A stretch of 41,857 nt of DNA, taken from positions 1-41,857 of the forward strand of contig MQVO02000089.1 of the NCBI GenBank assembly GCA_001986395.2, given 5' to 3'. The translations under genes were made by a program, and so were the position numbers. The notes under the pieces are model-generated. The model did not search any database, was not told the origin of the DNA, and saw nothing but the letters and a program-made list of their open reading frames with translations. Shown here piece by piece: positions 1 through 12,500 of the stretch; position 1 is the stretch's first letter, and each line of letters begins with the position of its first letter. This stretch comes from Irpex lacteus (taxonomy: Eukaryota; Basidiomycota; Agaricomycetes; Polyporales; Irpicaceae).

Positions 1-1618
1 AGAGCAGGCCAGTGTCTTGTACACGTGGCTCAATCAAGTGATACAGAAACTTGACTATATCCTCCCACTTGGGATCCTGGATTTGCTGGAGAGATTCAAA
101 GATGACTGTGCCAATGAGTTCATCGTTGGACTGGACACTGTCCACTTCAGCAAGATTTGTAAGTCTGAGGTGTCCTCAGTGACAAATTTCCTCTCATGAT
201 GTACGGAAAGGTAGTCTAGCATGAAATCATCAGCTTGTCTGACCACCTCCAAAGACAGTAATGCCTTGGGATCTTCCTCCGTAGCCATTTGACACCAAAA
301 TGCACTGCAGTCACAATATGTATATGCAGAGATTTGAGCAATGAGATTTTATATGGACATTGGCCAAAGAATACTGGAAGGGTGGTGACGGTGGTAAAGC
401 AGAAGGCCCATCCAGCAACAAGTGGAAGAGTAGTATCCTTGACACTTTCATGCACTGAGGCAGTGAAATAACAGAGCCCAATGAAGAAGAGTGCAAGAGC
501 CAGTTGCTGCAAGAGTGGGAGGACAGCAGCAATCTCAAACACTTTCCAGGTCCTGAGACCAGGCTCTCGGTAGTGGCGGACACGAAGGCGTGCTTGTGGT
601 GATGGGAAATCTACTGCAAGATACTCTCTGAGCCACTGCTTCACTAGGATAGCGAAGGAAGCGGTTATCAAACTGAAGATGAGTGAGGCAAACCAGAGCA
701 CATTAACTCGGATGTCATTGGAAGAGGGTTGGAAGGGAGGGGGAACAGCAGGGGCAAGAGCAATGGTAGGGTCAGAGGATGAGTTGTATGCATGGAGATA
801 CATTTGTTGCATGACAACAAGGGACTGCGCTGAATCAGCGGCAGTCTGTGCATTAGGGTCAGGGAGGAGACTGGAGTATGATTCTACAAGGAAGGCGGTG
901 AGGGCCGCAGAGAACAAACCAGCCTACGAGACAATTTGTAAGTAACACCGTAGCAAAGCAAGACAACGGGTACTCACGAAGGTCAGCAAGGTATCAATAT
1001 CCTCCTGGTATTCTTGACCTTCTCCTCGTCGTACTCGCGCATATGTGCCGCCATGGCCGCCCATCCAGTCGGCTGGCCAGAGAGAACGTAGCGCACGTTC
1101 GAGGCTGCATCCGCATCCTGGTCCGTGGCCGTCCCCGCAGGCTCCTTGCCCTGTGGCGGAGGCGGGTCGGCTCTGTCCTGCAACCGAGGCTCGCTCGAAG
1201 GGTCCGGCGTCTGCTGCGGGATGCCACCCTCAGCAGGGCCAGTCCCATCCGAATCCTGAGGGGCACGAGCAGCAGCGTGCATCATGTCGTGTTGCGTCGG
1301 CTCTGCAACGGTTGGCACAGGTGGCGCACCTCCTGGTGACACACCTTCCAACGGCACTTCCGCTGTCGGCACAGATACTTGCAGCTCGGCTGCGGTCGGC
1401 TCTACAGCAGTCGGCACATCTCCAGTCGGCTCAGGTCCAGTAGGTACATCTCCAGTCGGCTGTCGTGCGTTCGGCTCGAGCACTGTCGGCACAGGTCCAG
1501 TCGGCACATCCTCTGTCGGCTCTAGTGCATTCGGCTCGAGCACTGTCGGCACTCCTCCAATCGGCACTCCTGCAATCGGCACTCCTCCAGTCGGCTCAGG
1601 TCCAGTCGGCTCAGTCAT
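1..1618 (-). pseudogene. DUF6535 family membrane protein gene, left copy, frameshifted and cut by the window edge
   Basis: Homologous to the intact gene at 9537-12639. Exon 1 runs 1618-978, an intron with GTGAGT donor and CGTAG acceptor spans 924-977, and exon 2 runs from 923 off the left edge. The visible part has the Pro/Thr-rich N-terminus, the conserved block ending in a Gly-Trp-Ala-Ala motif, and the four hydrophobic segments of DUF6535. At least three single-base lesions break the frame relative to the right copy: near 1014 (one base short, giving a stop before the splice donor), around 250-300 (loss of frame after the fourth membrane segment), and near 152 (one base missing in a run matching 11199). 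Exon 1 is 641 nt, one short of a multiple of three, which agrees with the first lesion. Family function is unknown; a membrane location is inferred from the helices. Confidence 0.85.
1330..1618 (-). repeat. Minisatellite coding the Pro-Thr repeat N-terminus (left copy)
   Basis: On the plus strand the hexamer GTCGGC recurs at short regular spacing. On the minus strand this codes repeats of the type PTGDV, PTVLE and PTGPE. The left copy carries more units than the right one (12400-12639), so the array has expanded or contracted since the duplication. Confidence 0.8.
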
Positions 1619-2640
1619 ATGGGCTCAAAATCCAGGTAAAGAATCTTCTTCTGCGTAGGCGTTTCCGTCTGCGGCTAATAGATTCTCACTGAAAACGAGC
1701 GAGGGTGTCAGTTCCAGGTATCAACGGAGCAAGTTGGAAAGCGGGAGAGGGAGAGGGACGTACGGGTTGTTCTCGAGAGATGGTGGTAGAGGGGAAAGAG
1801 GAGCGGAGTGGCTGCGTAACCGCTATGCAAGGATGCCTCGTGCAAGGTGCGAGGCTTGGGCAATGAGGCGGACTAGCGCTTGAATTGCCAGGCGGTTCTT
1901 CGATATTCATGGGCGCCTCTCGAAAGTCGTTTCGGCCAGCAAAAGAATTAAGGGTTTGCTGGCAGCAGGAACACGTCGAGCCCATCAAAGAAGGCAACAA
2001 TACTATAAATACAAATTAAACTTGGCTCGACGCAGTGACCAGAGGCAAACTACGTACTCAAACGGTCTGAACCGTCACGAACCCTGAGGCCTGAGCGCTG
2101 CTATGCCGTTGAGTATTCACGACCTCAGAGCGCAATGCGTAAGACGCATCGAACGGCCAGCAAGAACATGACTGCGTTGCCTGTGGTGCGTATATACAGT
2201 ATTCGGCGTGAACAACGAAGAGCTGTGATTTCGTTGCATGAGTTTGGGATTAAGTGTATGATCATGGACGCACGCACCGTTCACCGGGAAAACACCTCGC
2301 TAGGGACTTATCACCATGTTGTAGGCCTTCTCAGTACTTCACAGCGATCTTCCAATGTACTACCGACTGAGTAGACCGCGTCCGTTTGTAGTGTCCGGTG
2401 CACGTCGTTTCAGAAATCCTACGCCCAACCGACAGCTTCCAGGACCCCGATAAACGGAGAGCATTGTCGGGTGCTGTTGACCAGATACGTCTGTGAGGTA
2501 GTCACGAGCTCTGAATATGAACAGATCTCAGTTCACTGAAGTACAGGCAGCACAAACAAAGTACTCACCGAGCGAGTCGTTCAACTCAAGAGCAACCAAG
2601 AAAGAGACCGCTAGAAGGCCTTGCGTTGCTTAAGGGGGAG
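1619..2640. promoter_or_regulatory. Highly conserved 5' flank of the DUF6535 gene (left copy)
   Basis: About 1 kb directly upstream of the start codon differs from 12640-13680 by only scattered substitutions, clearly closer than the coding regions. The open frames inside it are not supported as genes (see the rejected list). The position upstream of a minus-strand gene suggests promoter, leader or an unannotated upstream exon. That role is inferred from position and conservation only. Confidence 0.45.
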
Positions 2641-5600
2641 AATTTTGGCAAGGAAACGTCCAGATTATTGTGGGACGCAAGTCGAGTTGCTCAGACGAGC
2701 ATGGACGGCAGTGGGTGGTGGACGTCAGCGACGAAGATCGCATCGAGCCAGAGAACCAACTTGAAGGCCGACTGGCGTCTCAAACAACCTCTCATCCACC
2801 TCTCATCTTCTCCCTCACCCATGTCCTCTGCTACAGTCTCATGCCACCTGCTAGCTGCATGGACGTCCGCTCCCTTGGCTTACGCCCCACCGTCTGCCCT
2901 TGTCATCACATTTTGCGACGTCGGATCAACAGGAAGACGGGCAAACCGACGACTATGGCTAGTATGAACTTCAAGACACACTCACATCATCTCTGCCTCA
3001 TTCCCAAGCATGCGGATACTCGTCGTAATCATCCCGTAGCACTCACCAGCCCGTTGGGAGTCGCCGTCGTTGAAGACTGAGAAGGATCTCGGAGAGCTCC
3101 ACGGTCTCTAGGTGCGTACCCTATTTGTCAGTATCGCGCATGCTCACGAACGTTCCTGCTCACTATCAGTCGCCTTCTGCTTCACATGTATGGAGCTTGC
3201 GTGCATGCCATGCATTATAATGAAGTCGTTCGCGGAGTACGGCTGCCTGCCGCATTCATATTCACGGTGTGTGCTCCCACAGACTCGCTTCTGATAACTT
3301 GTGCTACAGGCGTCCTCTCATACATCCCCACATCGAAATCGGAGGACCGACGACACTTCTTAGTCGACACGAGCTGTCCCGTCACCCATCCAGCCCGCTC
3401 GACAGCCCTCGACCGTGCTCGTTTTCTCGTACTCCCTTCGAGCTGCTACCGCCGTCACCACTATGGCTCTACCATCGACACACGGGCCTCACAGGAGGCT
3501 AATAAAGCCAGCCTAGTCCGCAATTCGTTCGTAGTACGGAGTACGTTCGTTTTCAACAAAAATGACCACGACCTTGTTCTTACTGCTGCCGATTACTCCC
3601 GGATTCGTGCAAGGTCGACCTCCTCCTTCGTTGGCGGCGTCGCCAAGCCGCCCCTTCATCACGGTAGTGTCTACTCGGGCAGTTGGAAGTTGGGCTCTGC
3701 ACGAACGATACAGGAGCACTTTTAATCTGTGGGTGCCGTGCAATCTCGCGAATCTCATCGCGCTGACGTCCTTGACCTACAGCACCTCTCTCCTCTACCG
3801 TGACCACAAGCAACCTCTCCAGCCACCGAGCGGAGAGAATCGCGGTCACGCTTGCTACACGTGACGCTCAGTACGGCTAAGAACGACCATATCGCCTGTC
3901 CGACCACGTTCACCGAGCTCCAGATACCGCCTACTGTCGATACTCGGAGATCGACGTCGTTCGTCGTCGTTCGTCGTCGAGTTATGGCCTCAAATGCGAC
4001 GTGAGACCACACGAGCCCCAGACGAGTACTTAGAAGCGTGACATGCATCTTCTTGCACCGCGGTTGCGTGTTCGTTCAATGTGTCGGGTTCCCTTACGCG
4101 TTGGTGGCTCCCTTGCGCTGCGTTCGACGACGCCGAGTTATTCGTCAGTGTGCTCCCGTAATCTATATGTATGTAGGTCACATGAAATATATTTATTTCG
4201 TCTCGAATTATCATTTATACAGATTGTCCATCTATCTATGTACTGTGCTACGAAGTCCGGCCAGTATGGCACCCTAGAGAAGACAGACATTGCCACGACA
4301 CGTCTGCATGTTGAAATTTCGTCGAATGCCGACAATAGGTGCCCAATCGCATGTCCAATCAGACGTCCCAACGTACTGTGTGCCAGTGCCAACGAGGTCT
4401 CAATGGTCCACTACGCCCCTGGCCATGGCTATGCATCCTTCGTGACCGTCAGAGATCTACGAGTTCATTCCGTCGGTTCACGGACGGATCACGCGGCGAA
4501 CCACTGAACACACGCTCTCGCGAACGAGTCTGGGGATGCCAATGTCCACTTGAAGCACGATACGCGCCTGAGGGCTGAGCTCAAAACTTCATTGTTGCGC
4601 CGCCCGTGACGTTCTCGAACGAGTTCGGAGACGATATCAACTTCTTGCAGTCTCACAAGTCTGTTGAAGGTGAATAACGAGTGTAGACATGGTGACGCAT
4701 ATAACCTGCACATGTAGTCGCGTAAGCCGCATATACCTCATCAAACCACCTGTACGGATGTTCGTTCGCTCTTACAATGATATGAACCCTTTGCATACGT
4801 ACTAATCTCGCTCTACTCCAGCGTAGACATATGTCCTAAGAGTCTTTCCTGAGTATTCTGGACATCATTGAGTAGCCGTTCGACGTGTTCGAGGCTGCGA
4901 TATGGATATGTCGGTACGTGGCGATGGCGCATGTATGTCTTGTGGTGGGATGTGAAATCGGTATAATGCGAGAGAGGTTTCCTTGTCTGTCGAGCCAACG
5001 AACTTATGGTCGTCTTGTAGAGTCCTTCATGAGTTTCGTCACGGCAGAGTGTGAGCAAGACCGATATCATCTACCGACACCATGAGATCGATGCCCTCTG
5101 TGCGAGCGAGCTAGTGGTCTAACGTTTACAGACATAGACGTTGCATCGGAGTGGTGTTACTGGGGCACCGAGACTCTCAGATGGGTGCGCGACGCCGACA
5201 GCGTCCGCAGTTTTGACTGGCTAGAGAAGAGAAAGCAGATTGTTCTCTAATATGAAGAGAGCATCTCGAGAGTAAGGTAGCACGCACCCAGTGAATCTGC
5301 GCATCCAGACCTGCTCGTATCCTCGTCACCTCCAGACAATACCTCGCTGGCATGGTCTCCTGGCGAAGACCTCGCGCAGAGAAGACTTCGTTCGGTCACG
5401 AAACCGCTTTAAGTATGCGCTATAGTACGAATCTACAGCAAGGTAGAGGAGTCTTGGCTCGCGAATGCATACGTACGTAGTCCAGCAAAGCACTCACCAA
5501 ACGAATGAGATCGCGTCGAGGGTCGCTGGAGCTTGCTGTCGACGAGCGGGGCGTTCGTAGCATAGACCAGGGCCTATAGAGCTACCATCAGTGTCGAGTT

Positions 5601-5760
5601 GCGTGGAAAGAGGATGGCCCCTCGCTGAGTCGGTGGTGGACGTCGAGAGAGAGGACAGCAATCGATGACGTAACGTGCTCGAGCGGTCAAACGGTCCGGC
5701 GAGAGCAAAGTCACGGTGGACCACGTCTCTCACTCCCTTCGTCTGCATAAACACCCACTG
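2641..5760. other. Gene-free duplicated spacer, left copy
   Basis: I see no supportable gene. The stretch aligns in patches with 13680-16850 but the open frames are short and not kept between copies. It contains a CGTCGTT microsatellite at 3953-3980. Donor-like GGTGAGT/GTGCGT motifs occur on both strands (3110 plus; about 2570 and 5500 minus), so remnants of exons of a decayed multi-intron gene are possible. Confidence 0.4.
3953..3980. repeat. CGTCGTT microsatellite
   Basis: A short run alternating CGTCGT and TCGTCG units. It is present in the left copy of the duplication. Confidence 0.7.
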
Positions 5761-5779
5761 GCGACTACGGCCCTTCGCG

Positions 5780-8260
5780 TCGATGTCAACTTGACGAGGC
5801 TACTTGTGTGCTAGTAGCCCGACTGCGAGAGTTCCAGGTTTCACAGTGAGTACTGTGTCGTCTGCTTGTGGTTCGTTCAACACAGCCAGCTTGAGCTCCC
5901 TCGCGCGTCCTGCTAGAGCCTCCTCCCTCCTCCCTCCCGTCCTGGTTATCGCAATCGCGACACTGCGCCCCTGAAGATAGTCAGCTCAGTGACTGCTGCT
6001 CAGTGACGACCTCCGGATACACGTCGATATCTATACAACCCTGCGTCGATGCCTCTTCGCCTGGATATCTATCCGACGAGTTCACTCGAATATGCCTATG
6101 ACTGTCGCGCCTCTATAGCGAGTAGCAATGGAGACTGAGAGATGTCTACGAGAATTCCACGATCTCTCGGTGAGTGCTGTAAAAGCGTCCCAGTCAGCCA
6201 GTCAGCCTGAGCTCTCTCGCGCGTCGAGCTAGAGCCTCCTGTCCCCTCCCGTCGTCATTGGTGCCTTTTCGCCATCGCAACACCATGCCCTGAAGACAGT
6301 CAGACTGACGACTGCGGCTCAGTGACGAGCTCCAGATACACATCAATACCTAGCCACCGCGATGTCAATTTGAGGAGGCTACTCGTGTACTATACATGAC
6401 TGTTGCCCATCTGTACCGTGATTCGTGAAGCGACGAAGGCTAGGACGTGTTCGGGAGAGGAAAACGGGTTCTCGGTGAGTATCTGATCGTTGTCTATGGT
6501 CCTTGAGCAAGCTAACGACACGACGTTCTTGTTCTCTCAATATTAGCTGGTTTGAGCCCTCTCACACGTCGAGCTCAACTCAGGTTCGTAGGTGCACCTA
6601 GCGCGACCGTACTGTGAGCTCTGGTATCGACACGCTACCCTCCGGTCTCGTTTTCCCTTTCCCGCGTCTCTGGGACGAGCAAGCAACTTGACGGCACGAC
6701 GACCTCAGGCTCATAACCACCATACCACCTCACCACCTCGACTCCAAGGCGACACGCATAGATTTCGCGCGCACACTCTTACGCAACGGTTCCTTTTCTC
6801 GGCATTACGAACCGATGGGCCAGGAGAGCTGCACGGTGTCTCGGCGAGTACTATATTGTCTGCCTGTGATTTATTCAACACCAGTCAGCCTGTGGCTAGT
6901 TCACCACCAGTCAGCCTGAGCTCTCTTGTGCATCGAGCTTGGGCCCCTCTGCCCCTCCGTCATTGCTGCCATTAACTGCAACGCTGTGTCCCTGGAACTG
7001 ACGACCATGAGTCATCAACCACCTCCAGAAACGCATTAATATCTGATACCTATTCACCGCGATGCCAACCTGACGAGGCCGCTCGTGTGCTATGCGCGAT
7101 TGTTGTGCATGGTACCATGAAGCGACGGAGGTAGGGCTGGAGAGGGTCGGGTTTTTAGGTGAATATCTGATCGTTGTCTATGGTACTTGTGCATGCTAAC
7201 GAACCCCTCGTTAACTCTCTTACACATCAAGCCACTGCTTTTATGCGCATCTAACGCGACCGTACGCAATGCCTGTCGTGGTCAGCTCTCGTGTCAAGGT
7301 GTTGTCCTCTAACCTTACAGACGAACAAGCATCATGACGGTAGTCGAACGAGCGATAGCTGTCCAACCCAAGAACCTCAGGATGCACTCCTATGACCTCG
7401 CCGCCAAGATTTCATTCTCTATACACTCATACGTGTGAAGACTTCTCAGCGCCGAGAACCAATGGTGGCTGAAATGGACTCGGGGGGTTTCGTGGTCTCT
7501 CGGTGAGTTCCATGTCGTCTGTTCGAACTTCACAGCACCGGTGCATGACGACGTCCAACCCATTCGCTCGATACCAGTTGCCCTCTCCTGCGTACCCATC
7601 AGAGTCCTTACAAACACCGACACCAACTCGGAGGGCGTTTTTTGTCACCTTCGACGGCTCTCTCTTCCCACCATCATCTTCAGCCCAACCTCCTCAACTC
7701 GTGCTCCCTAAAACCTTCGAATATGTGGTGGGCTTTTGACTACTATTAGTAGGGCTCAGTAGCAGCCTAGCCTATCTATCCCGATGTCGCCCAGTTCGTA
7801 CCGCAAAGCGATGGAGGCTGGGCTGTAAAGGGTCTGGGAGGTTACCAGGTGAGTATATCGTCGTTTGTGGGTACTTGTGCATGCTGACGTTCGTTCATCG
7901 TTATCAGTTAGCTAACGTACCTCTCTTACATGTCAGCTAGAGTTCTTATGCACATACAGGATGGCCGTACGCGATACTTCCTGCAGTCAGCTCTCGTCTT
8001 GATACATTACCCTCCAGTCTCGGCTCCAACTTCTCTGCGCTCTCGGATAAGCAACTTGACGGAAACCAAACTGCAATAATCCGACAACCTCAAGACACGC
8101 TTCGATCTCCACATCACTGTGATTGTAAAGCGACATTTTTGTACGTCAATGCACTCTCATATGCGGGCCTCCTCAGCGCTGCGAACCGATGAAGGCTCCA
8201 ACGGACTAGGAGAGTTTCGCGGTGTCGTGGTGAGTACTGTATTATCTGCGCATTGCGTGT
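5780..8260 (+). repeat. Tandem array of diverged ~305-380-bp units, each with a splice-donor-like motif
   Basis: A GTGAGT-like motif (twice GCGAGT or GTGAAT) recurs at 5846, 6170, 6475, 6844, 7159, 7503, 7849 and 8230, so spacings are 324, 305, 369, 315, 344, 346 and 381. Each is preceded by a recognisable block: a gcgacggaggct or aaccgatggaggct segment, then gggagag, then ggt..tctcg. Each is followed by text such as tctgatcgttgtctatgg or ctgtgtcgtctg, with cagtcagcctgagctctct downstream in alternate units. No unit holds a convincing long reading frame. The same array begins again at 18095 in the right copy. Confidence 0.65.
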
Positions 8261-9536
8261 CCTCTAACGTTCAGCATGATTCACTCGATATCAGCTATCT
8301 CCTTGCATATGGACAGGAGCTTGTACACAATTTGAGACTAATGGCGCAACTGTGCCTGTCGGTGTTCACTACGGTTTCAAATACTGTCCATTGCCCCATC
8401 TCGCCGCGTTGACAGTAGAGGCTGCCAACACGTGTCAGTGGTAGCCCGCCACAATGTTCCTCCTTCACAACTCCCGTCCTATATCAACACCCTGTCATCG
8501 CTGCAACTCCCGTACGCCTCCTCGACTATTGCTCTGCCTCGACAAACACGCCGGCCTCCAGTCCAGTCGCACTCTTGCGTTGATCAGTCTCCCAACTCAA
8601 GATGTCTGCCGGACATGCATCCACTCCTCTTGTTCATGCTAAATTGACCATGTGAGGCATCTTGGACGCCAGGCGAGCTCGAAAAAGGCACTGGTGATCA
8701 GCCATGTCACCCTGGAAGGGCTTCTTGATACGGTCTCACTCTTGCTCATCGCTTCGATGTCAAGTGATATTCACTTCCACTAGCAGCTGTCGCACAAGAG
8801 TCGTGGAACAGTCAGGGTCAGGAATGATCGTCTGAGAAAGTACTGCTACTATGATTCTTGGTAAGCACATTGTGTCGTATATTTGTATGTGCGCACTCTA
8901 ATGGCCATCTTTGCTCGCTTGATATCCACTCCGTTGTCTTGAATGTCTTTTGTGTCAACTGGGGTCCTTATGCTCAACACAACTCATGATCCGACTGTAC
9001 TTGGTGCTTTCTCTGGTGTGTTCTTGTATTGATATGTTACTCTCTATACTGAGGTTTCACTTCTGATGTTGTCTGCAACCTCCTTCAACACATGGACCGC
9101 AGACACTGACTGTGCTGTCCAGCCACCACAGGCACTGGATATAAACTCCCTTCCTAGTTTCAACACCTAGTTTTTACTGCTTGCACACTTTCTCAACCAT
9201 CATTTTCCCTCAGGATACTCATCTGTCCATGTACCCAGAAGAACAACATTTCGCACAATATGCAGAAACGTTGTGCATGCACTAGTGTAATATTCCTCAA
9301 ATAGTGGTGAGCCTAGTCTTACGCTGTCATAGGTGACACTTAACTGCTGAGGTGGACCAAGGACTCAACAAACGGGTTGGTTTGTAGCTACATCACCACC
9401 TGTCTACATTGTACAATTTGCACACTGATAATTGTGCCTATTCCCTATTGTTGGCCAGTCAAGGAAAGGAGAGGGGAAAGCTGATCATGTTCCAGTCACT
9501 TTATCCTACTTATAATGTCTACACTACCTACAATAA
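8261..9536. other. No gene seen; 3' flank of the intact DUF6535 gene
   Basis: The tandem array fades out here and the DNA becomes richer in T and C. I see no conserved open frame, no RNA gene and no transposon end. The part next to 9537 should hold the 3' untranslated region of the minus-strand gene. Confidence 0.4.
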
Positions 9537-12500
9537 TCATAACATGGGGTACTTCTCTCTAACCTTTGTTACTAGACCAAGCTGTCTGATCCTATAGAAC
9601 CTTTGATTGATCTCTGCATCCAAGTCATCCTGATCCTGATCGCTACCAGAGGCCATGTAAAGTGCCAACAGCCACTCCACAAAGCTATCCTCAAAGACTG
9701 TCCTCTCTGGCTTGAATGTCAAGACCCATTGCTCATACTTCAGACGCCATTCATACTTCCATTCTACATCAGCTGCCTTGACATCTTGTCTCTGTATATG
9801 TTCAAGGCATTCCGTTATCAGAGACTTGTTGGTCTTGGCCTGAAACTCTGTGGAAGAGTGTTGAATGAACTGATCAAGCACATGATTCTGATTTGTGGTA
9901 GGAGGGCCAGTACCAGTGAGTTTATGTTCTCGAGCTGAAGTAGAATCTTCTGTTGATTGGTAGACAACTTGAGTTAAGGCCCTAAAGAGTGTCCTGAACT
10001 GATTCTGGTATTGGAGAGTGTCTTCCTGGTCAGCAAGACGGATTCCAAAGTAAAGCACCTTGAGAGCATGTGTAAGTATAGAGTAGATCTTCAAGGGGCG
10101 GTGTTCAAAGAAAGTAGCATTGGAAAATACATTGGTCAGGTTTGACAGCATCTGTTCATCAACTGACATCAAGTCAGAATTGTATCACAAGAGTTTTAGA
10201 GTCAATATACCTTTTAACACTTCATAGATAGTGTCAATGCATACACCAATAAGTGTCACCTCCTTCACTTGACCAAGAGCTTGCAACATATACAGGGTGC
10301 CACTCCTTTGACACAGACAACTCTTGATTACAGATTGTAATGGCTCTAGGTCAAATTTGTATTTTGCTATATTGGCCAAGTTCCACATGCTAACCAGAGC
10401 ACCGACAATACAGAAGTTTCTGTCTCCCTGATTTGCAACAGATGCTAGTTCAAGGTCAGTCTTTGGACTGTAGTTGTTACTGGTAGTAGGTTCCGGTTCT
10501 TGCAGTATTACAATGATAGGCTTCAATAAGAACTCCATAGCATGACGACATAAATCGGGTCCCGATTCATAGTCATCATTCCAAGCACTCCAAGGCCAAG
10601 ATGTCATGTCTCCTTGCAGTGAGAAGGGCTTAGAAAGAGATGTCTCTCTGGAGCTGTGAAAGATAGCACTTGCAATGGTTTCAAAGTGTTGTAAGCATAG
10701 CTTCCAGGTCCAGTTGCAATATTTTGCACTGTTATTCATACCAGAGAACAGCGCAGAGAAGAATCTATGCTTATTATCAGATTCTCCACAGCTCTTTGCC
10801 AGAGCATATACTATGTCGCTACCATGCTGCTCAAGAAGCTTCACTCCGGATTGAGGAAACTGATGAGGGTTATGGCGGAACAGAAGGACAAGAGCATGCA
10901 GAGTGCCATCTTGTGTTAGCCATTCTGAGTCATCCTTTGTCTTGCTGAACTGCACCTGAAGGTGATGACAGAGAATGTTGATGATGCCAGTGTATGCTGG
11001 CCTAGTCAAGAGCCCCAAGGTTACATTGTACCAGGGCCGAGAGAGCAGGTCAGATCTCTGTACACGTGGCTCAATCAAGTGGTACAGAAACTTGACTATA
11101 TCCTCCCACTTTGGCTCATGGATTTGCTGGAGAGACTCAAAGATGACTGTGCCAAGAAGTTCATCATTGGATTGGACACTGTCCACTTCAGCAAGTATTT
11201 GCAAGTCTGAGGTGTCCTTGGTGACAAATCTCTTCTCATCATGCAGAGAAAGATGCTCATTCAGAGAGTCTTGAACTCTGTCTAGCCACCTCTCAAGCCA
11301 ATGATCCGATATTTTCATATACATCCACCAAGCACCAAACCATGTAGCATTCAAAACATGTATGTGCACAGTTTTAAGCAAGGTGATTTTGTATGGACAT
11401 CGGGGGAAGAACAATGGGAGTATAGTGACAGTGGTGAAACAGAAAGCCCATCCAGCAACAAGTGGAAGTGTTGTATCCTTGACACTCTCATGCACTGCAG
11501 CGGTGAAGTAACAAAGCCCTATGAAGAACAGGGCAAGAGCTAGCTGCTGCAAGAGGGGAAGGACAGCAGCAATCTCAAACACCTTCCAGCGCAGTAGACC
11601 AGGTTCACGGTAATGGCGAGTGCGGAGGCGAGCATGAGGAGAAGGATTCTCAACAGCCAGGTACTCTCGGAGCCACTGCTTCACTAGGATAGCGAAGGAA
11701 GCGGTCATCAAACTGAAGATGAGTGAAGCGAACCAGAGCACATTGACTCGGATGTCATTGGAAGAGGGCTGGAAGGGAGGGGGAACAGCAGGAGCAAGAG
11801 CAATGGTGGGGTCTGAGGAAAAGTTGTAGGTATGCAGATACATCTGCTGCATCACAACAAGGGACTGAGCTGAATCAGCGGTGGTCTGTGCATTAGGATC
11901 GGGAAGGAGCCTCTGGTAGGATTCAACAAGAAAGGCGGTGAGGGCCGCGGAGAACAAGCCAGCCTATGAGTCAACTCATAAGCAACAGCACAGCACAGCA
12001 AATGAAGGCACAATAACTTACAAATGTCAACAGTGTATCTATATCCTCCTTTGTGCTCTGGATCTTCTCATCATCGTACTCTCGCATCAAGGAATGTGCA
12101 GCCGCCCATCCAGTCGGTTGGCCCGAGAGAACATATCGCACGTTCGAGTCTGCATCCTCGCCCTTCGGCACTCTCACGTGGTCATCCTTGGTCTGCGGGG
12201 AGCGCACCTCGGGCAGATCAGCCGTGTCCTGCACCGACGGCTTGTTGGCATCTTGCGACGACGAAACACCCTGCGCCAAGGGTCTGCTCGACGGACCAGC
12301 CGTGTCGCATTCCCCAGGAGGACTCATTCCGTCGTGCGAAGAGACACTGTCAAAGCGCGCGGCGTTATGCTGCGTCGGCTCTGCAACAGGCTCTCCTCCG
12401 GTTGGCACAGTCCCTGGTGGTGCACCTCCTGGTGACACACCTTCCATCGGCACTTCCGCTGTCGGCATGGATCCTTGCAGCTCAGCTGCGGTCGGCTCAG

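Larger units (their letters stand above)
1..6690. repeat. Left copy of an ~11-kb-offset direct segmental duplication
   Basis: This stretch is collinear with 11041-16921 plus 18095-18965. Anchors: start codons at 1618/12639; the block 1620-2640 against 12640-13680; ggatctcggagag at 3084 against ggatcttgggagag near 14078; the 5846 splice-like site against 18136. Identity is uneven: very high just upstream of the genes, about 80% by eye in coding sequence, lower beyond 3 kb. The copies are in direct orientation. Confidence 0.85.

Noticed and set aside
1043..1658. Long plus-strand frames over the Pro-Thr minisatellite
   Set aside because: They are shadows of the repeat read on the other strand; the splice structure and DUF6535 coding sequence are on the minus strand.
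1686..2000. Minus-strand frame starting MLPSLMGS, also found at 12742-13026
   Set aside because: The GA-repeat length difference shifts the frame between copies, and it lies in the 5' flank of the DUF6535 gene. No splice sites link it convincingly.
2003..2011. TATA-like TATTTATAG upstream of the left DUF6535 gene
   Set aside because: The intact right copy has lost the motif in otherwise nearly identical DNA, so it is not needed for the gene that works.
2135..2374. 79-codon frame present in both duplicates (13160-13399)
   Set aside because: Of the six substitutions I see between copies, five change the amino acid, so there is no sign of protein-level selection. The frame survives only because the DNA is so similar.
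3186..3725. 179-codon plus-strand frame
   Set aside because: It is not preserved in the matching duplicate at about 14.2-14.8 kb and has no recognisable domain.
4043..4507. 154-codon plus-strand frame
   Set aside because: It has no counterpart frame in the duplicated segment near 15.2 kb and no recognisable composition.
5494..5754. 86-codon minus-strand frame ending near a splice-donor-like site
   Set aside because: The frame breaks in the right copy (about 16440-16770). It could be an old exon, but the evidence is too thin to call.
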